Origin: Acidobacteriota bacterium
GTDB lineage: Bacteria; Acidobacteriota; Blastocatellia; RBC074
Reading direction: 5' to 3'
Length of the DNA stretch: 64,000 bases
NCBI GenBank assembly: GCA_016196035.1
Contig: JACPYM010000053.1
Coordinates: forward strand, 50,383-114,382
Below, in pieces: positions 1 through 8,511 of this stretch. The stretch's first letter is position 1. Each line of letters begins with the position of its first letter. Made by a program: the position numbers and the translations under genes. The notes beneath the pieces are model-generated. The model saw nothing but the letters and a program-made list of their open reading frames with translations, was not told the origin of the DNA and searched no databases.

Positions 1-1180
1 CAAAAACCAGTCCATTGGCTGCGCTGAGAAAGACAATGCAACTCGGCGCATTGATTGATAACGCCGTCGCCGGACTGCCGTCGCCGCTAAAGCCTTGTTG
101 CCCATTCCCTGCGGCGTTCGTGACCAATCCATCCAGGTCCACCACCTTGATACGATTATTGCCGCTATCGGTAATGTAGAGTTTGCCCAGATTGTCGAGT
201 GCTATGCCCAAAGGGGTATTGAGTGAAACGCTGAGCCGCGGGGTGTTATCGCCGCTCGCCCCAGGAGTGCCAGTACCAACGTAGGTCTCAATCACACGCA
301 CGTTCTGCCCATTTTTGGTAATCCGGCGAATCTTATGATTGCCGGCATCCGCGATATAAACCGTATCGCCGCTGACCACGACATCGCGCGGATTGCTCAA
401 AGTCGCCTGTGCTGCCGGACCGCCATCACCGTCGGCGCCTGAAAAACCATTGCCAGCAATGCCGATAATCGCAGAATTGGGGCTGAGGGCCGATAAGCTT
501 TCAACCGTCATGATGCGGTTACTGCCTGAATCGGCGATATACAGCGTGTCACCGGTCAGAAACAAACCGCGCGGCTCGCTCAAGACCGGCCCTGACACCA
601 AGCCATCACTCGCGCCGACCGAGCCATTGCCAACCACCGTGCTGATCAGGCCCGTTGCGGTATCCAATTTGCGGATGCGGTGATTGCCTGTGTCAGAGAT
701 AAACAGATTGCCGGACTGATCTACGATCAAGTCATACGGCTCTTTCATGGTGGCATTCGTGGCAAGGCCACCATCGCCATTGGCGTCAACGGCAGAAGTC
801 GAGGCAATCCCCAACCGGCCGGCCACGATCGTCGCGCTGTTGTCGGCTGTATTAAAGCGGCGCACCACGTGATTGCCGCTATCGGCGACATAAAAAAACG
901 TTCCCACCGCCGCTACGCCGCGCGCATTGCGTAACTCGGCGATCAAGCCTGTACCGCCGCTGCTGCCTACAACAGTATTGATATTGAAAAACGAAGCTTG
1001 TGCCTGTGCGCTGCGCCAGACGGCGACCCCCAATAGGCTCAGCAACATCCCGAAACACAGCAGCCAAACCAGCGCCCGCTGGTTGTTGATCCGGCCAGCC
1101 AAGGCGCGGCGCTGACGCCAAAGTTGAGAAAAGCGATGTGTGTGTGTGTGCAAGGGAGCGGTTCGCGGAGAGTTCTTCAT
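1..1180 (-). CDS. NHL-repeat beta-propeller protein, membrane-anchored (3' end beyond window)
   Basis: The reading frame is open from ATG at 1180 to the window edge (393 codons) and has no stop, so the gene is cut off. A GGAG ribosome site sits 6 nt before the ATG. Residues about 34-54 form a hydrophobic signal anchor (VWLLCFGMLLSLLGVAVW), then NHL repeats recur about every 55-60 residues with the pattern YIADSGNxRIRxV and the spacer GNGxxGxxGDGxPA. Such propellers are extracellular ligand- or protein-binding scaffolds; no catalytic domain is visible in the part seen. It is transcribed in the same direction as the epimerase upstream, 486 bp away. The specific role is unknown. Confidence 0.85.
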   Translation of the reverse strand, partial: MKNSPRTAPLHTHTHRFSQLWRQRRALAGRINNQRALVWLLCFGMLLSLLGVAVWRSAQAQASFFNINTVVGSSGGTGLIAELRNARGVAAVGTFFYVADSGNHVVRRFNTADNSATIVAGRLGIASTSAVDANGDGGLATNATMKEPYDLIVDQSGNLFISDTGNHRIRKLDTATGLISTVVGNGSVGASDGLVSGPVLSEPRGLFLTGDTLYIADSGSNRIMTVESLSALSPNSAIIGIAGNGFSGADGDGGPAAQATLSNPRDVVVSGDTVYIADAGNHKIRRITKNGQNVRVIETYVGTGTPGASGDNTPRLSVSLNTPLGIALDNLGKLYITDSGNNRIKVVDLDGLVTNAAGNGQQGFSGDGSPATALSINAPSCIVFLSAANGLVF

Positions 1181-1665
1181 ACGTGACTCCAAGAGGAAGT
1201 GCTTCGATGCGGCGAAAGCAAGTAAGCGCGCGCGGCGTGCGGCAAATGTCTGAGTTCAGCCTGGGCCAATTTGGCTTGGCGTCAACCGGGGAAACCGCGC
1301 ACAGCCGTGTCAAACCTCGTGATGATGCCGGGGCGGCAATTGGGATGTCTCTCAAGGGGTCGTTTGAAGAGACGGAAAGAGAAAGGAATTAGGGGGGCAA
1401 CGTGGCAGCTTGCTCGAAAAGCCGCTCAACCCGGGGCCGGATCAGGTTTCAATCAAAGACAGATTGAACGCCACGTCTGCGCTTTGCACCAGTAAAGCTG
1501 CTGCCGAATATCAATAAGTGACTGACGATCACGTGAGGAGCTTTGCTGATGCGGAGCGAATTCTATGTGCCGAATGCACTACGGTCAAACAATTTCTCAT
1601 TAATACTGATCCGGAGCGGCAACGCGGGAGGGCCTGATTTTGTTACTGCTGGCTTTTGGAACTGC
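1181..1665. other. intergenic gap, 485 bp
   Basis: It lies between two minus-strand genes, so it should hold the promoter of the NHL-repeat gene. I see no convincing reading frame, tRNA, strong hairpin or riboswitch core. Confidence 0.5.
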
Positions 1666-2631
1666 TTAAAACTTTGCGCCGCGTTCGAACCATTCGGCGA
1701 AGCGTCTGATGCCAACCGCGAAGGGAGTGGTTGGCTGATAATTTAATAGTTGTCGGGCCTTGCTCACATCGGCGTGCGTGCGCGGCACATCGCCGGGTTG
1801 GGGCGGCTGGTAATCCAGCGTGGCCTTTTGTCCCAAGGCTTCTTCCAACCCCTCGATCATTTGTTTGACCGTGACGGTCTGTGAGGCGCCGAGATTGATC
1901 ACCTCGAAGGGCGTGGCGTCATATTCCGCCGCCGCCGCAATGCCATTGAGAATATCGTCAATATAGGTGAAGTCACGCTCGGCGCTGCCATCACCAAAGA
2001 CCGGCACGGGCTGCCCGCTGGCGATCAAACGCGCGAATTTATGAATCGCCAGATCGGGCCGCTGGCGCGGGCCATACACCGTAAAAAAGCGCAGGCAGGT
2101 AATGTTCATCCCATACAGATGGCTGTACGTGTGCGCCAGCAACTCGCCACTGGCTTTGGTCGCGGCATAAGGTGAAATCGGCAGCAGCGGCGCGTCTTCG
2201 CGAAACGGGGCGACGGCCTTGGCGCCGTAGACTGAGCTAGATGAGCCGAAAACGAATTTTTTGATGTCGTTGCGCTGAGCGAGTTCCAGCAGATTGAGCG
2301 TGCCCGTCACATTGACTTCGTGATAGCCGCGCGGATCGGCCAGCGAGGGGCGCACGCCCGCTTTGGCTGCCAGATGGATGATCGTATCGAAGACTTCGTC
2401 GGCAAAGACCTGTTTCAGCTCGTTGTAATTGCGGATGTCGGTTTCGATCAGGCGGTAGTTACGCTGGCGCAAATGGTCGGCGATATTGGCGCGCTTGACG
2501 CTGGTGCTATAAAAATCGTCAAAATTATCAAGCACCACCAAGCGCGCCGGATTCAACGCCAGCAACCGGTCAACCAGATTACTCCCAATGAACCCGGCCC
2601 CGCCCGTAATCAAAAAACGTCTTCTCACCAT
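1666..2631 (-). CDS. NAD-dependent UDP-sugar epimerase (UDP-glucuronate 4-epimerase type)
   Basis: This is an extended short-chain dehydrogenase of 321 residues, a full length for the family. It shows the Rossmann motif GGAGFIG at residues 9-15, the DNFDDFY motif typical of UDP-glucuronate/UDP-glucose 4-epimerases, the catalytic SSS...YAATK (Tyr and Lys near 155-159), and the substrate-binding stretches VYGPRQRPD and [16 protein letters not shown]. The expected reaction is NAD-dependent inversion at C4 of a UDP-sugar in the cytoplasm, supplying precursors for capsule, O-antigen or exopolysaccharide. No glycosyltransferase genes lie nearby, so the pathway cannot be assigned. UDP-glucose 4-epimerase activity is the main alternative. 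Confidence 0.88.
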   Translation of the reverse strand: MVRRRFLITGGAGFIGSNLVDRLLALNPARLVVLDNFDDFYSTSVKRANIADHLRQRNYRLIETDIRNYNELKQVFADEVFDTIIHLAAKAGVRPSLADPRGYHEVNVTGTLNLLELAQRNDIKKFVFGSSSSVYGAKAVAPFREDAPLLPISPYAATKASGELLAHTYSHLYGMNITCLRFFTVYGPRQRPDLAIHKFARLIASGQPVPVFGDGSAERDFTYIDDILNGIAAAAEYDATPFEVINLGASQTVTVKQMIEGLEEALGQKATLDYQPPQPGDVPRTHADVSKARQLLNYQPTTPFAVGIRRFAEWFERGAKF

Positions 2632-2797
2632 AGTTTTGGTTTTATATCACATCACCTAGCAAAGACAAGTAAGGCCCATCCGCCCTCCGCTCGTGCAATG
2701 TGCTGGTAGCTGAAACAAACAGCCTGTGGCTAGTCAGCAACGAAGAAGAGCAAGGACGAATGAGCCTTCAATTGTAGCCGGTGGCCCCGGCCGCACT

Positions 2798-5700
2798 TTA
2801 GCGCAGCCGCAGCGTCGGATCGCCCAACAGCACGTAGCTGTTACGCACATCCTTATCGCCTGCGGCCAAACGCGCCGCCGTCAACGCCTCGCCCAGCGTT
2901 TTGCCTTCGCTAAACAGGCTTTGATACAGCGCCAGATTGAACGCGTATTGCGGCCCTGGCGTATTCAGCGCGCTGGAGGAAACCACGGCAAACGCCCCAC
3001 CCGGCGCGTTCAGCAGCACCGCTTCGCCCAAACTGGTTTGGCTGGGATCGGGGAAATAGCCGTTCAGACAAGTGGTCATCACGAACAAGCTGGGGGCGGC
3101 GTTCGTGAGCGACGCGGCGTCCTGCACGCGCAACAAACCATCGCCCGTCCAAACCTGCGTCGAGCCGTGCCCGCCCCAGTTCACCACCAAAGGTTGGTTC
3201 AGGTTGATCGTATTCAGGATTTGTGCGCGCACCTGATCGGGAGCGCCGTCGTTGCGGTTGACGAAGTATTTCGTCATCAGCGGCAGCAATGACGCGGCAT
3301 ATTCCTGGCTTTGCGTTTGGTAATTCACGCCGTCCACAGTGCGATCTGATACTAACAAAGCCGGGCGCGGGTTGGCCGCGTTCGGTTTGAAAGTCAGGAT
3401 TTTTGCGACCAGCGCATCAGCCTGGGCAGCGGTGCGCACGGGCAGGCGGCCCAGCGCCAGTTCAGGCAGGCCATCGTCATCGCCATCCGCCAGCCAGTTG
3501 TCGAGCGCGGTTTCAAAATACGTAGTTGCGCCCAATTTGGTCGGCACGAAATCAGCGTTCCCCAACCCCAGATAATCGCGCGGATCGGTCGTCGCATCGC
3601 CTACCAGCAAGACAAACGCCGGTTTTACCGCCCAGGTCGTGCGCGCCATCGTCAACAGGTCTTTGAGCGCTTGCGGCGCTTTCGCGCCAAAGCAGAATTC
3701 ATCATAGGCGTCTTCCACATCCACCACCGCCACGCGCAGACCTTGCTGGCGCCGCGCCTCGGCCAGCCGGTTCGCCGCCGTCCAGAAATCGCGATGTGTG
3801 ATGAGCACCAGATCGGCGCTGTTTTTTGTGGCACGCCAATCCGAGAGGGAGTTGAGTTTGACACTGGCCACGCGCTCAAATTGCTGATCCGCCAGCGCCA
3901 AATAACGCGCCCCGGCATCGCTTTGCAAGGTGAACCCATAAGCATTCGCCATCGCCTGCATTTTGACGCTCAGTTCGCGCACGGGTTCGTCGTTAGCCCC
4001 CAATTCGAGCACACGCACGGTCGGCGTGCTGAATCCCCCGACGAATGCTATCTGGCCCGCGCCCAAGCTAAAGCTCAGCACATTGCCATCAGCCATATAG
4101 CTACGCTGATAGCTAAGCCGCACGCTTTCAACGAGGCTGATGTCAGCGCTGCCCGCCGTGGCCACCAACCGGATTTCATTCTCGCCGTCGAGCAACAGGC
4201 TGGCCGGCACGTTCAGGGTGGTCACGAAACGCGTCTTGCCGGCAAAAGTAATTGTTCCGTTGGCGCGCCCATTGATTTCGACGTTGATCGTATGCGCCTG
4301 CTCGGTTACGCCCTGCAACACGAGTTCGAGCGTGCTGGTCGCGGCGGTGCGATCAACAAAGCGCGTCGTCAATTTCTGCGTTGCGCCGTTTGGGCTGATC
4401 ACAGGGCCGAACCAATTCTCGGCATCGCCATTGAGCAAGCCCGAAAAATAGATCAACCGCTCTTTCCGCTCAACCGTCGAGCGGAAACTGAGCGCGTTGG
4501 GCCTTTGCGCTGTTTGTCCCGGACGAGTGTCCAGGCGCAGCCCTTGGGTCTGACCGGCCTTCAGCCAGTAAATGCGCGTGTCGGTGGCCGGCGAATCAAG
4601 CCCGCGCCCATAAAATTCTAGGGAATCGAAACTATTCCCCTTGCCGACGACACGGACAGGGACTTCGACGCCATCGGCGAAAAGTTGCAGCAGCGCGGCA
4701 TTGACGTTCGTGCCAAAACCCGCCGCCGCCAATTGTGCGGCCGTCACGCGATACCAACCTGTTTTACGAACCGCCAGCTTGGCAGCTACTTCATTCGGCA
4801 AGGTCCAGGCTGGCTGTCTCACTTGCGCCAGCAGCAACGACGCAGGCGCCTCCGTCTCCAAACCTTCCACCCGCAGCCCCTCAGTGGCGGAACTCGCCCA
4901 CTCGTGTTGCAGATTCTGATTGGCGGCTTCGTTCAGATCAGGCAGCATCTGCACCTGCCGGCCCGTCATTGAGCGCGCGTTCGGCTTGCCGCCCTCCGCA
5001 CTGCTGGTGGCATAGATCGGGCCGCGCCAGGTGCTCACGCCGTTCAAGTCCACTTCTTCCAGCCAATAGCTGGCGCCCACTGCACTCTGGCTATCAACCC
5101 ACGAATAACTATTGCCTGCCGTCAGCACCGTGCGCCCGCCCGCCAGCAACGCTGACCCGGCCACGAGGGCGGCATTGAGCTTGACGCGCCGACCACGCTC
5201 TTCGCGATAAACGTTGAAGCCCAGATTGTCAGCTTCGTAACCGGTGCGCCATTCCAGCGTCGCGCCCCTGGCATTGCCGGTGGCCGTCAATGAGATCAAA
5301 TTGACAGCCGTTGGCTGCCCGGGTTGCAAATCATTCTCGTCGAACGCCGAGTTGTTACCAGGAGTTGGATCAGTCGTCCCCGTCGGCGCCGTGATCGTGG
5401 CGGTATTCTTGAGTGTCAGAACCTGAGACGGGGTGAAGCCCGCTACGGTCACCGCCACTGTGAAGGTCAGCTTGCCGTTTACAGGCAGGTCAACACTAAT
5501 CCCACCGCCCTGTAAATTCGCGACCGTCACGCCGGAACTGGGGCAGACAGCGCCACCAGAGCTGCCGGTACAACTAACCCCCGTGACCAACAGGTAATTT
5601 ACGGACGGGTCCTTCAGCAACGCCCCTGTCACTGCCGAGGGCCCGGCGTTGGTGATCATCAAGGCGTAATTTGTCGTTTCCAGCCGCTGAACAATCGTCT

Positions 5701-7054
5701 TGCTGTCATCTTTGGTGATCGTGAGGTCAGCTTGCGGCACCGGGGTAGTAACCGTGTTCGTGTTGGAAGCAAGGATATTACTACCGCTGTAGGTGGCAAA
5801 GTTGCTGACGCTTGTGAAGGTAGGCGGCGGGGTATTGACCGTCACCTTAAAAACCACCGTCGCCGTAGCTCCCTGTGCAATAGTTCCGGCAGCCTGTCCC
5901 GTGCTATGAACTTCTAACGCCGGAGAGGTTGCCGTGTAGGGCATCACCCCTCCGGCAAGGTCAGCGACAGCCACGCCATTCAATTTCGTGCTGTTCGCAA
6001 CATAGGTCGTGTTGGCCGGGATGGCATCCGTTAATTTCATTCCGGTGGCTGCTGCGCTCCCGGCCACCCCGCTATTGTTCAGGGTGATGGTATAAGTCAA
6101 CTCCGTCCCTGGCGTCACCGCCCCGGTTGGCGTAACCGACTTGCTCGAAGTAAGAAAGACCGTGCCGTTCGAAGTGGTGTCCGGGTCAGTGTGTTTGATT
6201 TGTGTTCCGCTGCTGACCCAAACGACAGGCGCGGCGGGCGGCGCGGCAATCGGCGTGGGCGGACAGAAAGTATAAGTAATCGTGTATGGCTTATCCGGGG
6301 AAGCCAAGCCGGAAAGATAGAGTGTGTTATTCGTGACCGTACCGTTCAGATTGATTGACGCACTGGTGAGCTGAAACCCGTCAGCATTAAACGAGGGGTT
6401 CGCGGCTGGAGTAAAGGCCATAATTGAGCCATTGCCAGAGCCAATCGTGCCCGTCGCGCCAGTCTCTGTCATCACATAGCAGGCACCTGCCGAGATAACC
6501 ACTGCATCTGGTTTGTTGGCATTCGCCTTGATGGTTTCCTCAATTGTGTAATTGAACGAATTCGGCCCACAGACGAGTGTGCCGCTGCTGGTCGGATTGC
6601 CTTCAAACAGATTCAGGGTCAGGGACTGTGCCGTACTCGTTGCGGCAGTGGTATGCACATAAAAGTAAACCGTGGTCATGACGCCCGCACCCAACGGGCC
6701 AACGTGATAAAGCCCATCCTCATTGGTCGAGAGCGTAACATTGCAGGATGTGCAGGGCGTGAGCCTGACCCAAAGATCGCTGATCGCTGAGGGAGCGGTA
6801 ATTTTGTAAGCGACATACTCATCAGTCACATTCGCAACACCCAAATCGCGATAAAGAATCGGCGAAGAGGCAGTTGTAATTGTTCCGGCTGCGCAAGCAG
6901 CAAAAACCGATGCAGGCATAATACTGGTTGCAGCGGCTGCCGCCCCAGTACCGCGTTGTGCGCCATGCAGGAAGGTGGCCAGCGCGAAAAACAACACGGC
7001 CAGCAAGGCCAATAAACGGAAGTTTGAGGTCAGGGTGAGTTTGGGATGCTTCAT
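2798..7054 (-). CDS. secreted gingipain-like cysteine protease (peptidase C25) with DUF11 domains
   Basis: A TTG at 7066 would extend the frame, but the ATG at 7054 follows GGAG by 6 nt and is preferred (1418 aa). A signal peptide or anchor lies near residues 10-33. Two DUF11-type repeats follow (about 300-440 and 443-573: TYTITLNNSG, NYALMITNAGPSAV), then a fibronectin-like module near 590-690. The last ~330 residues are a C25 gingipain fold, with the catalytic His in NWGGHGS (about 1296) and Cys in MTTCLNGYF (about 1329). It should cut proteins outside the cell or at the surface. The chain stops at LLGDPTLRLR, right after the protease fold, so the C-terminal sorting domain of type IX secretion substrates is absent. 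Confidence 0.87.
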   Translation of the reverse strand: MKHPKLTLTSNFRLLALLAVLFFALATFLHGAQRGTGAAAAATSIMPASVFAACAAGTITTASSPILYRDLGVANVTDEYVAYKITAPSAISDLWVRLTPCTSCNVTLSTNEDGLYHVGPLGAGVMTTVYFYVHTTAATSTAQSLTLNLFEGNPTSSGTLVCGPNSFNYTIEETIKANANKPDAVVISAGACYVMTETGATGTIGSGNGSIMAFTPAANPSFNADGFQLTSASINLNGTVTNNTLYLSGLASPDKPYTITYTFCPPTPIAAPPAAPVVWVSSGTQIKHTDPDTTSNGTVFLTSSKSVTPTGAVTPGTELTYTITLNNSGVAGSAAATGMKLTDAIPANTTYVANSTKLNGVAVADLAGGVMPYTATSPALEVHSTGQAAGTIAQGATATVVFKVTVNTPPPTFTSVSNFATYSGSNILASNTNTVTTPVPQADLTITKDDSKTIVQRLETTNYALMITNAGPSAVTGALLKDPSVNYLLVTGVSCTGSSGGAVCPSSGVTVANLQGGGISVDLPVNGKLTFTVAVTVAGFTPSQVLTLKNTATITAPTGTTDPTPGNNSAFDENDLQPGQPTAVNLISLTATGNARGATLEWRTGYEADNLGFNVYREERGRRVKLNAALVAGSALLAGGRTVLTAGNSYSWVDSQSAVGASYWLEEVDLNGVSTWRGPIYATSSAEGGKPNARSMTGRQVQMLPDLNEAANQNLQHEWASSATEGLRVEGLETEAPASLLLAQVRQPAWTLPNEVAAKLAVRKTGWYRVTAAQLAAAGFGTNVNAALLQLFADGVEVPVRVVGKGNSFDSLEFYGRGLDSPATDTRIYWLKAGQTQGLRLDTRPGQTAQRPNALSFRSTVERKERLIYFSGLLNGDAENWFGPVISPNGATQKLTTRFVDRTAATSTLELVLQGVTEQAHTINVEINGRANGTITFAGKTRFVTTLNVPASLLLDGENEIRLVATAGSADISLVESVRLSYQRSYMADGNVLSFSLGAGQIAFVGGFSTPTVRVLELGANDEPVRELSVKMQAMANAYGFTLQSDAGARYLALADQQFERVASVKLNSLSDWRATKNSADLVLITHRDFWTAANRLAEARRQQGLRVAVVDVEDAYDEFCFGAKAPQALKDLLTMARTTWAVKPAFVLLVGDATTDPRDYLGLGNADFVPTKLGATTYFETALDNWLADGDDDGLPELALGRLPVRTAAQADALVAKILTFKPNAANPRPALLVSDRTVDGVNYQTQSQEYAASLLPLMTKYFVNRNDGAPDQVRAQILNTINLNQPLVVNWGGHGSTQVWTGDGLLRVQDAASLTNAAPSLFVMTTCLNGYFPDPSQTSLGEAVLLNAPGGAFAVVSSSALNTPGPQYAFNLALYQSLFSEGKTLGEALTAARLAAGDKDVRNSYVLLGDPTLRLR

Positions 7055-7246
7055 ATAATTCTCCAAAGAACTTAAACCGGACGTTTCACTTTCAAGCTGG
7101 GGCTGGGTGCCGATGCCTGAAAGTTCGTCGTCGCCACGGCCATGTTCAAAGTTAAGGGCAACTCCTAAGAAATCGCCGACTCACGCAAGCGCGCACCGCG
7201 AGGGGCAATGCTTGTTGTTCAGCAATCACATAAAACGGGCCGCAAC

Positions 7247-7324
7247 TCAGACAGCCCAAGCGGGATTAATCTGGGCCGTCAATGCGGTTTGACGTTGAAT
7301 GGACTTGTCTTGGGGTAACAACAT
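7247..7324 (-). CDS. possible 25-aa small peptide upstream of the C25 protease
   Basis: ATG at 7324 is preceded by a strong AAGGAG with 6-nt spacing, and the frame runs 25 codons to TGA. The peptide begins MLLPQDKSIQ and ends INPAWAV. It is on the same strand as the C25 protease gene and about 190 bp upstream of it. A second short frame (7072-7143, 23 codons) ends just before that gene's ribosome site but has no well placed Shine-Dalgarno sequence. I recognise no family. It could be a leader peptide, a true small protein, or chance. Confidence 0.3.
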   Translation of the reverse strand: MLLPQDKSIQRQTALTAQINPAWAV

Positions 7325-8367
7325 ACGGCTCTCCTTAACGATGAGTAGTGAGGGCATCATTTTCGCAATGATGCGCATAGCCACACCATCCATCTGATCG
7401 AAGGCAAAAGGGCTTCGACAAACCAGCGCACCGCGCAATCACGCGCAAGGCACCATCTGCCAAACATAAAATTGACCTGATGGGAGGGTAACCAGTGCCG
7501 GTACTAGCCTAAATTGTTCGCTAGGGTTGAAACGTTTGGGAAGGTTCAGAGGATTTTTCCGGTGGTAGCTTTGCCCGTTCACCTACACCTACGATGTCGC
7601 TCACCATGGCCTAACCGGAATCAATCGGGGCACCGTCTTGGACTTCCGCTGTCAGCATAGTCGCTTAGCTGACGGCGGAGCTTATAACATAGACGATCTA
7701 GTTTGCCAAACAAAAGATTAATCCTTGATGAACTGGTGAACTGTCTCGCATACGGCAAAATAGTTAAAGGGGGAGAAACCAAGTCAGAACAGTTCGGCCC
7801 GGTTGTCCACCTGATCGCGTGTAAGGAAAATGCTGGTTGATAAACATTGGCGGGGAACCTCTATTTGAAACAAGCAGCACAACACGTTGTCACTCCTTGC
7901 GCCGCCGCAGCCAGAAAAAATTCTTGCCAAGCTCCGCCACGAGTGCTATTTTCCGCGCCGCATCCTACCCAATAGTTCTCTTCTCCGCAGTATCAAGCAT
8001 GCGTGCAGAAACTCTCCTACCACTGCCGCGCAGCCGACCCACGAAATCGGTACTGAACTTCTGAGTTGCGGGTTTAACGACGGGCGGTTGTGTCACCAAC
8101 ACACCCACTAGCCCAGCTTGCCCGAACCGCTCGCAACGGCCACAACACGCCGATGACTGTCACGCGGCAGCCATCCACGCTCTTTTGCAAGTACTATTTC
8201 GCTGGGTACATTCCGACAAGTTCCGTTCGCACCACGCGGTTCGCACAAAAAGCTTCTGCTTTCCCAAAAGCGCACTTCATTTCACCCCGCTTTGCCCACC
8301 CAAAGTCTACGGCCCGGAACCCCGAGAGAATTGCACCTCGGCGTATGTCTTCTTAACGCAGATCCGA
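7325..8367. other. gene-poor gap of about 1 kb
   Basis: This stretch separates two divergent genes for secreted proteases. Short open frames such as 7837-8064 and 8185 onward lack ribosome sites and family features. Apart from the hairpin at 7645-7679 I see nothing recognisable. Promoters for both flanking genes must lie here or in the adjoining repeat. Confidence 0.5.
7645..7679. repeat. isolated 12-bp stem-loop
   Basis: The arms TCCGCTGTCAGC and GCTGACGGCGGA pair fully with one G-U pair around an 11-nt loop. No T-run follows on either strand, so it is not a canonical terminator. It may be part of an unannotated small RNA or a repeat remnant. Confidence 0.4.
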
Positions 8368-8500
8368 TTTGGAATGAGCTTTGCACATAAGTCCGATGTG
8401 CACAAAAAGTCGCAGCGACTTACTCAAATGAAGGAATTGTCGCAGCGTTGCATAACAATTATGGAATTTCCCGTGCTTTTTGTGCAAAGCCCTTGGAATG
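8368..8500. mobile_element. miniature inverted-repeat element (115 bp) with 9-bp flanking duplication
   Basis: The element spans 8377-8491 and ends in inverted repeats of the form (A/G)GCTTTGCACA...TGTGCAAAGCC. It is flanked by TTTGGAATG (8368-8376) and CTTGGAATG (8492-8500), an 8/9 match that looks like an aged target duplication. The ends match those of the 160-bp element at 59058-59217, which has a perfect 9-bp duplication. There is no coding capacity. The right flank abuts the ribosome site (GGAG, 8500-8503) of the metzincin gene, so the element forms part of that gene's 5' leader. Confidence 0.65.
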
Positions 8501-8511
8501 GAGTAATGGTG

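Noticed and set aside
1220..1340. Possible cyclic-di-GMP riboswitch before the NHL gene (text like GACGCCAAGCC on the minus strand)
   Set aside because: The other conserved parts of the GEMM core and the tetraloop-receptor helices are missing.
2632..2797. Possible terminator in the gap between the C25 protease and epimerase genes
   Set aside because: The GC-rich GGTGGCCCCGGCC text gives only a short stem with no T-run.
7837..8064. 75-codon frame in the long gap
   Set aside because: No ribosome site, no family features, and overlapped by another equally open frame.
8185..8511. N-terminal extension of the metalloprotease
   Set aside because: The extra 109 residues cross a transposable element and precede a proper signal peptide that has its own ribosome site at 8512.
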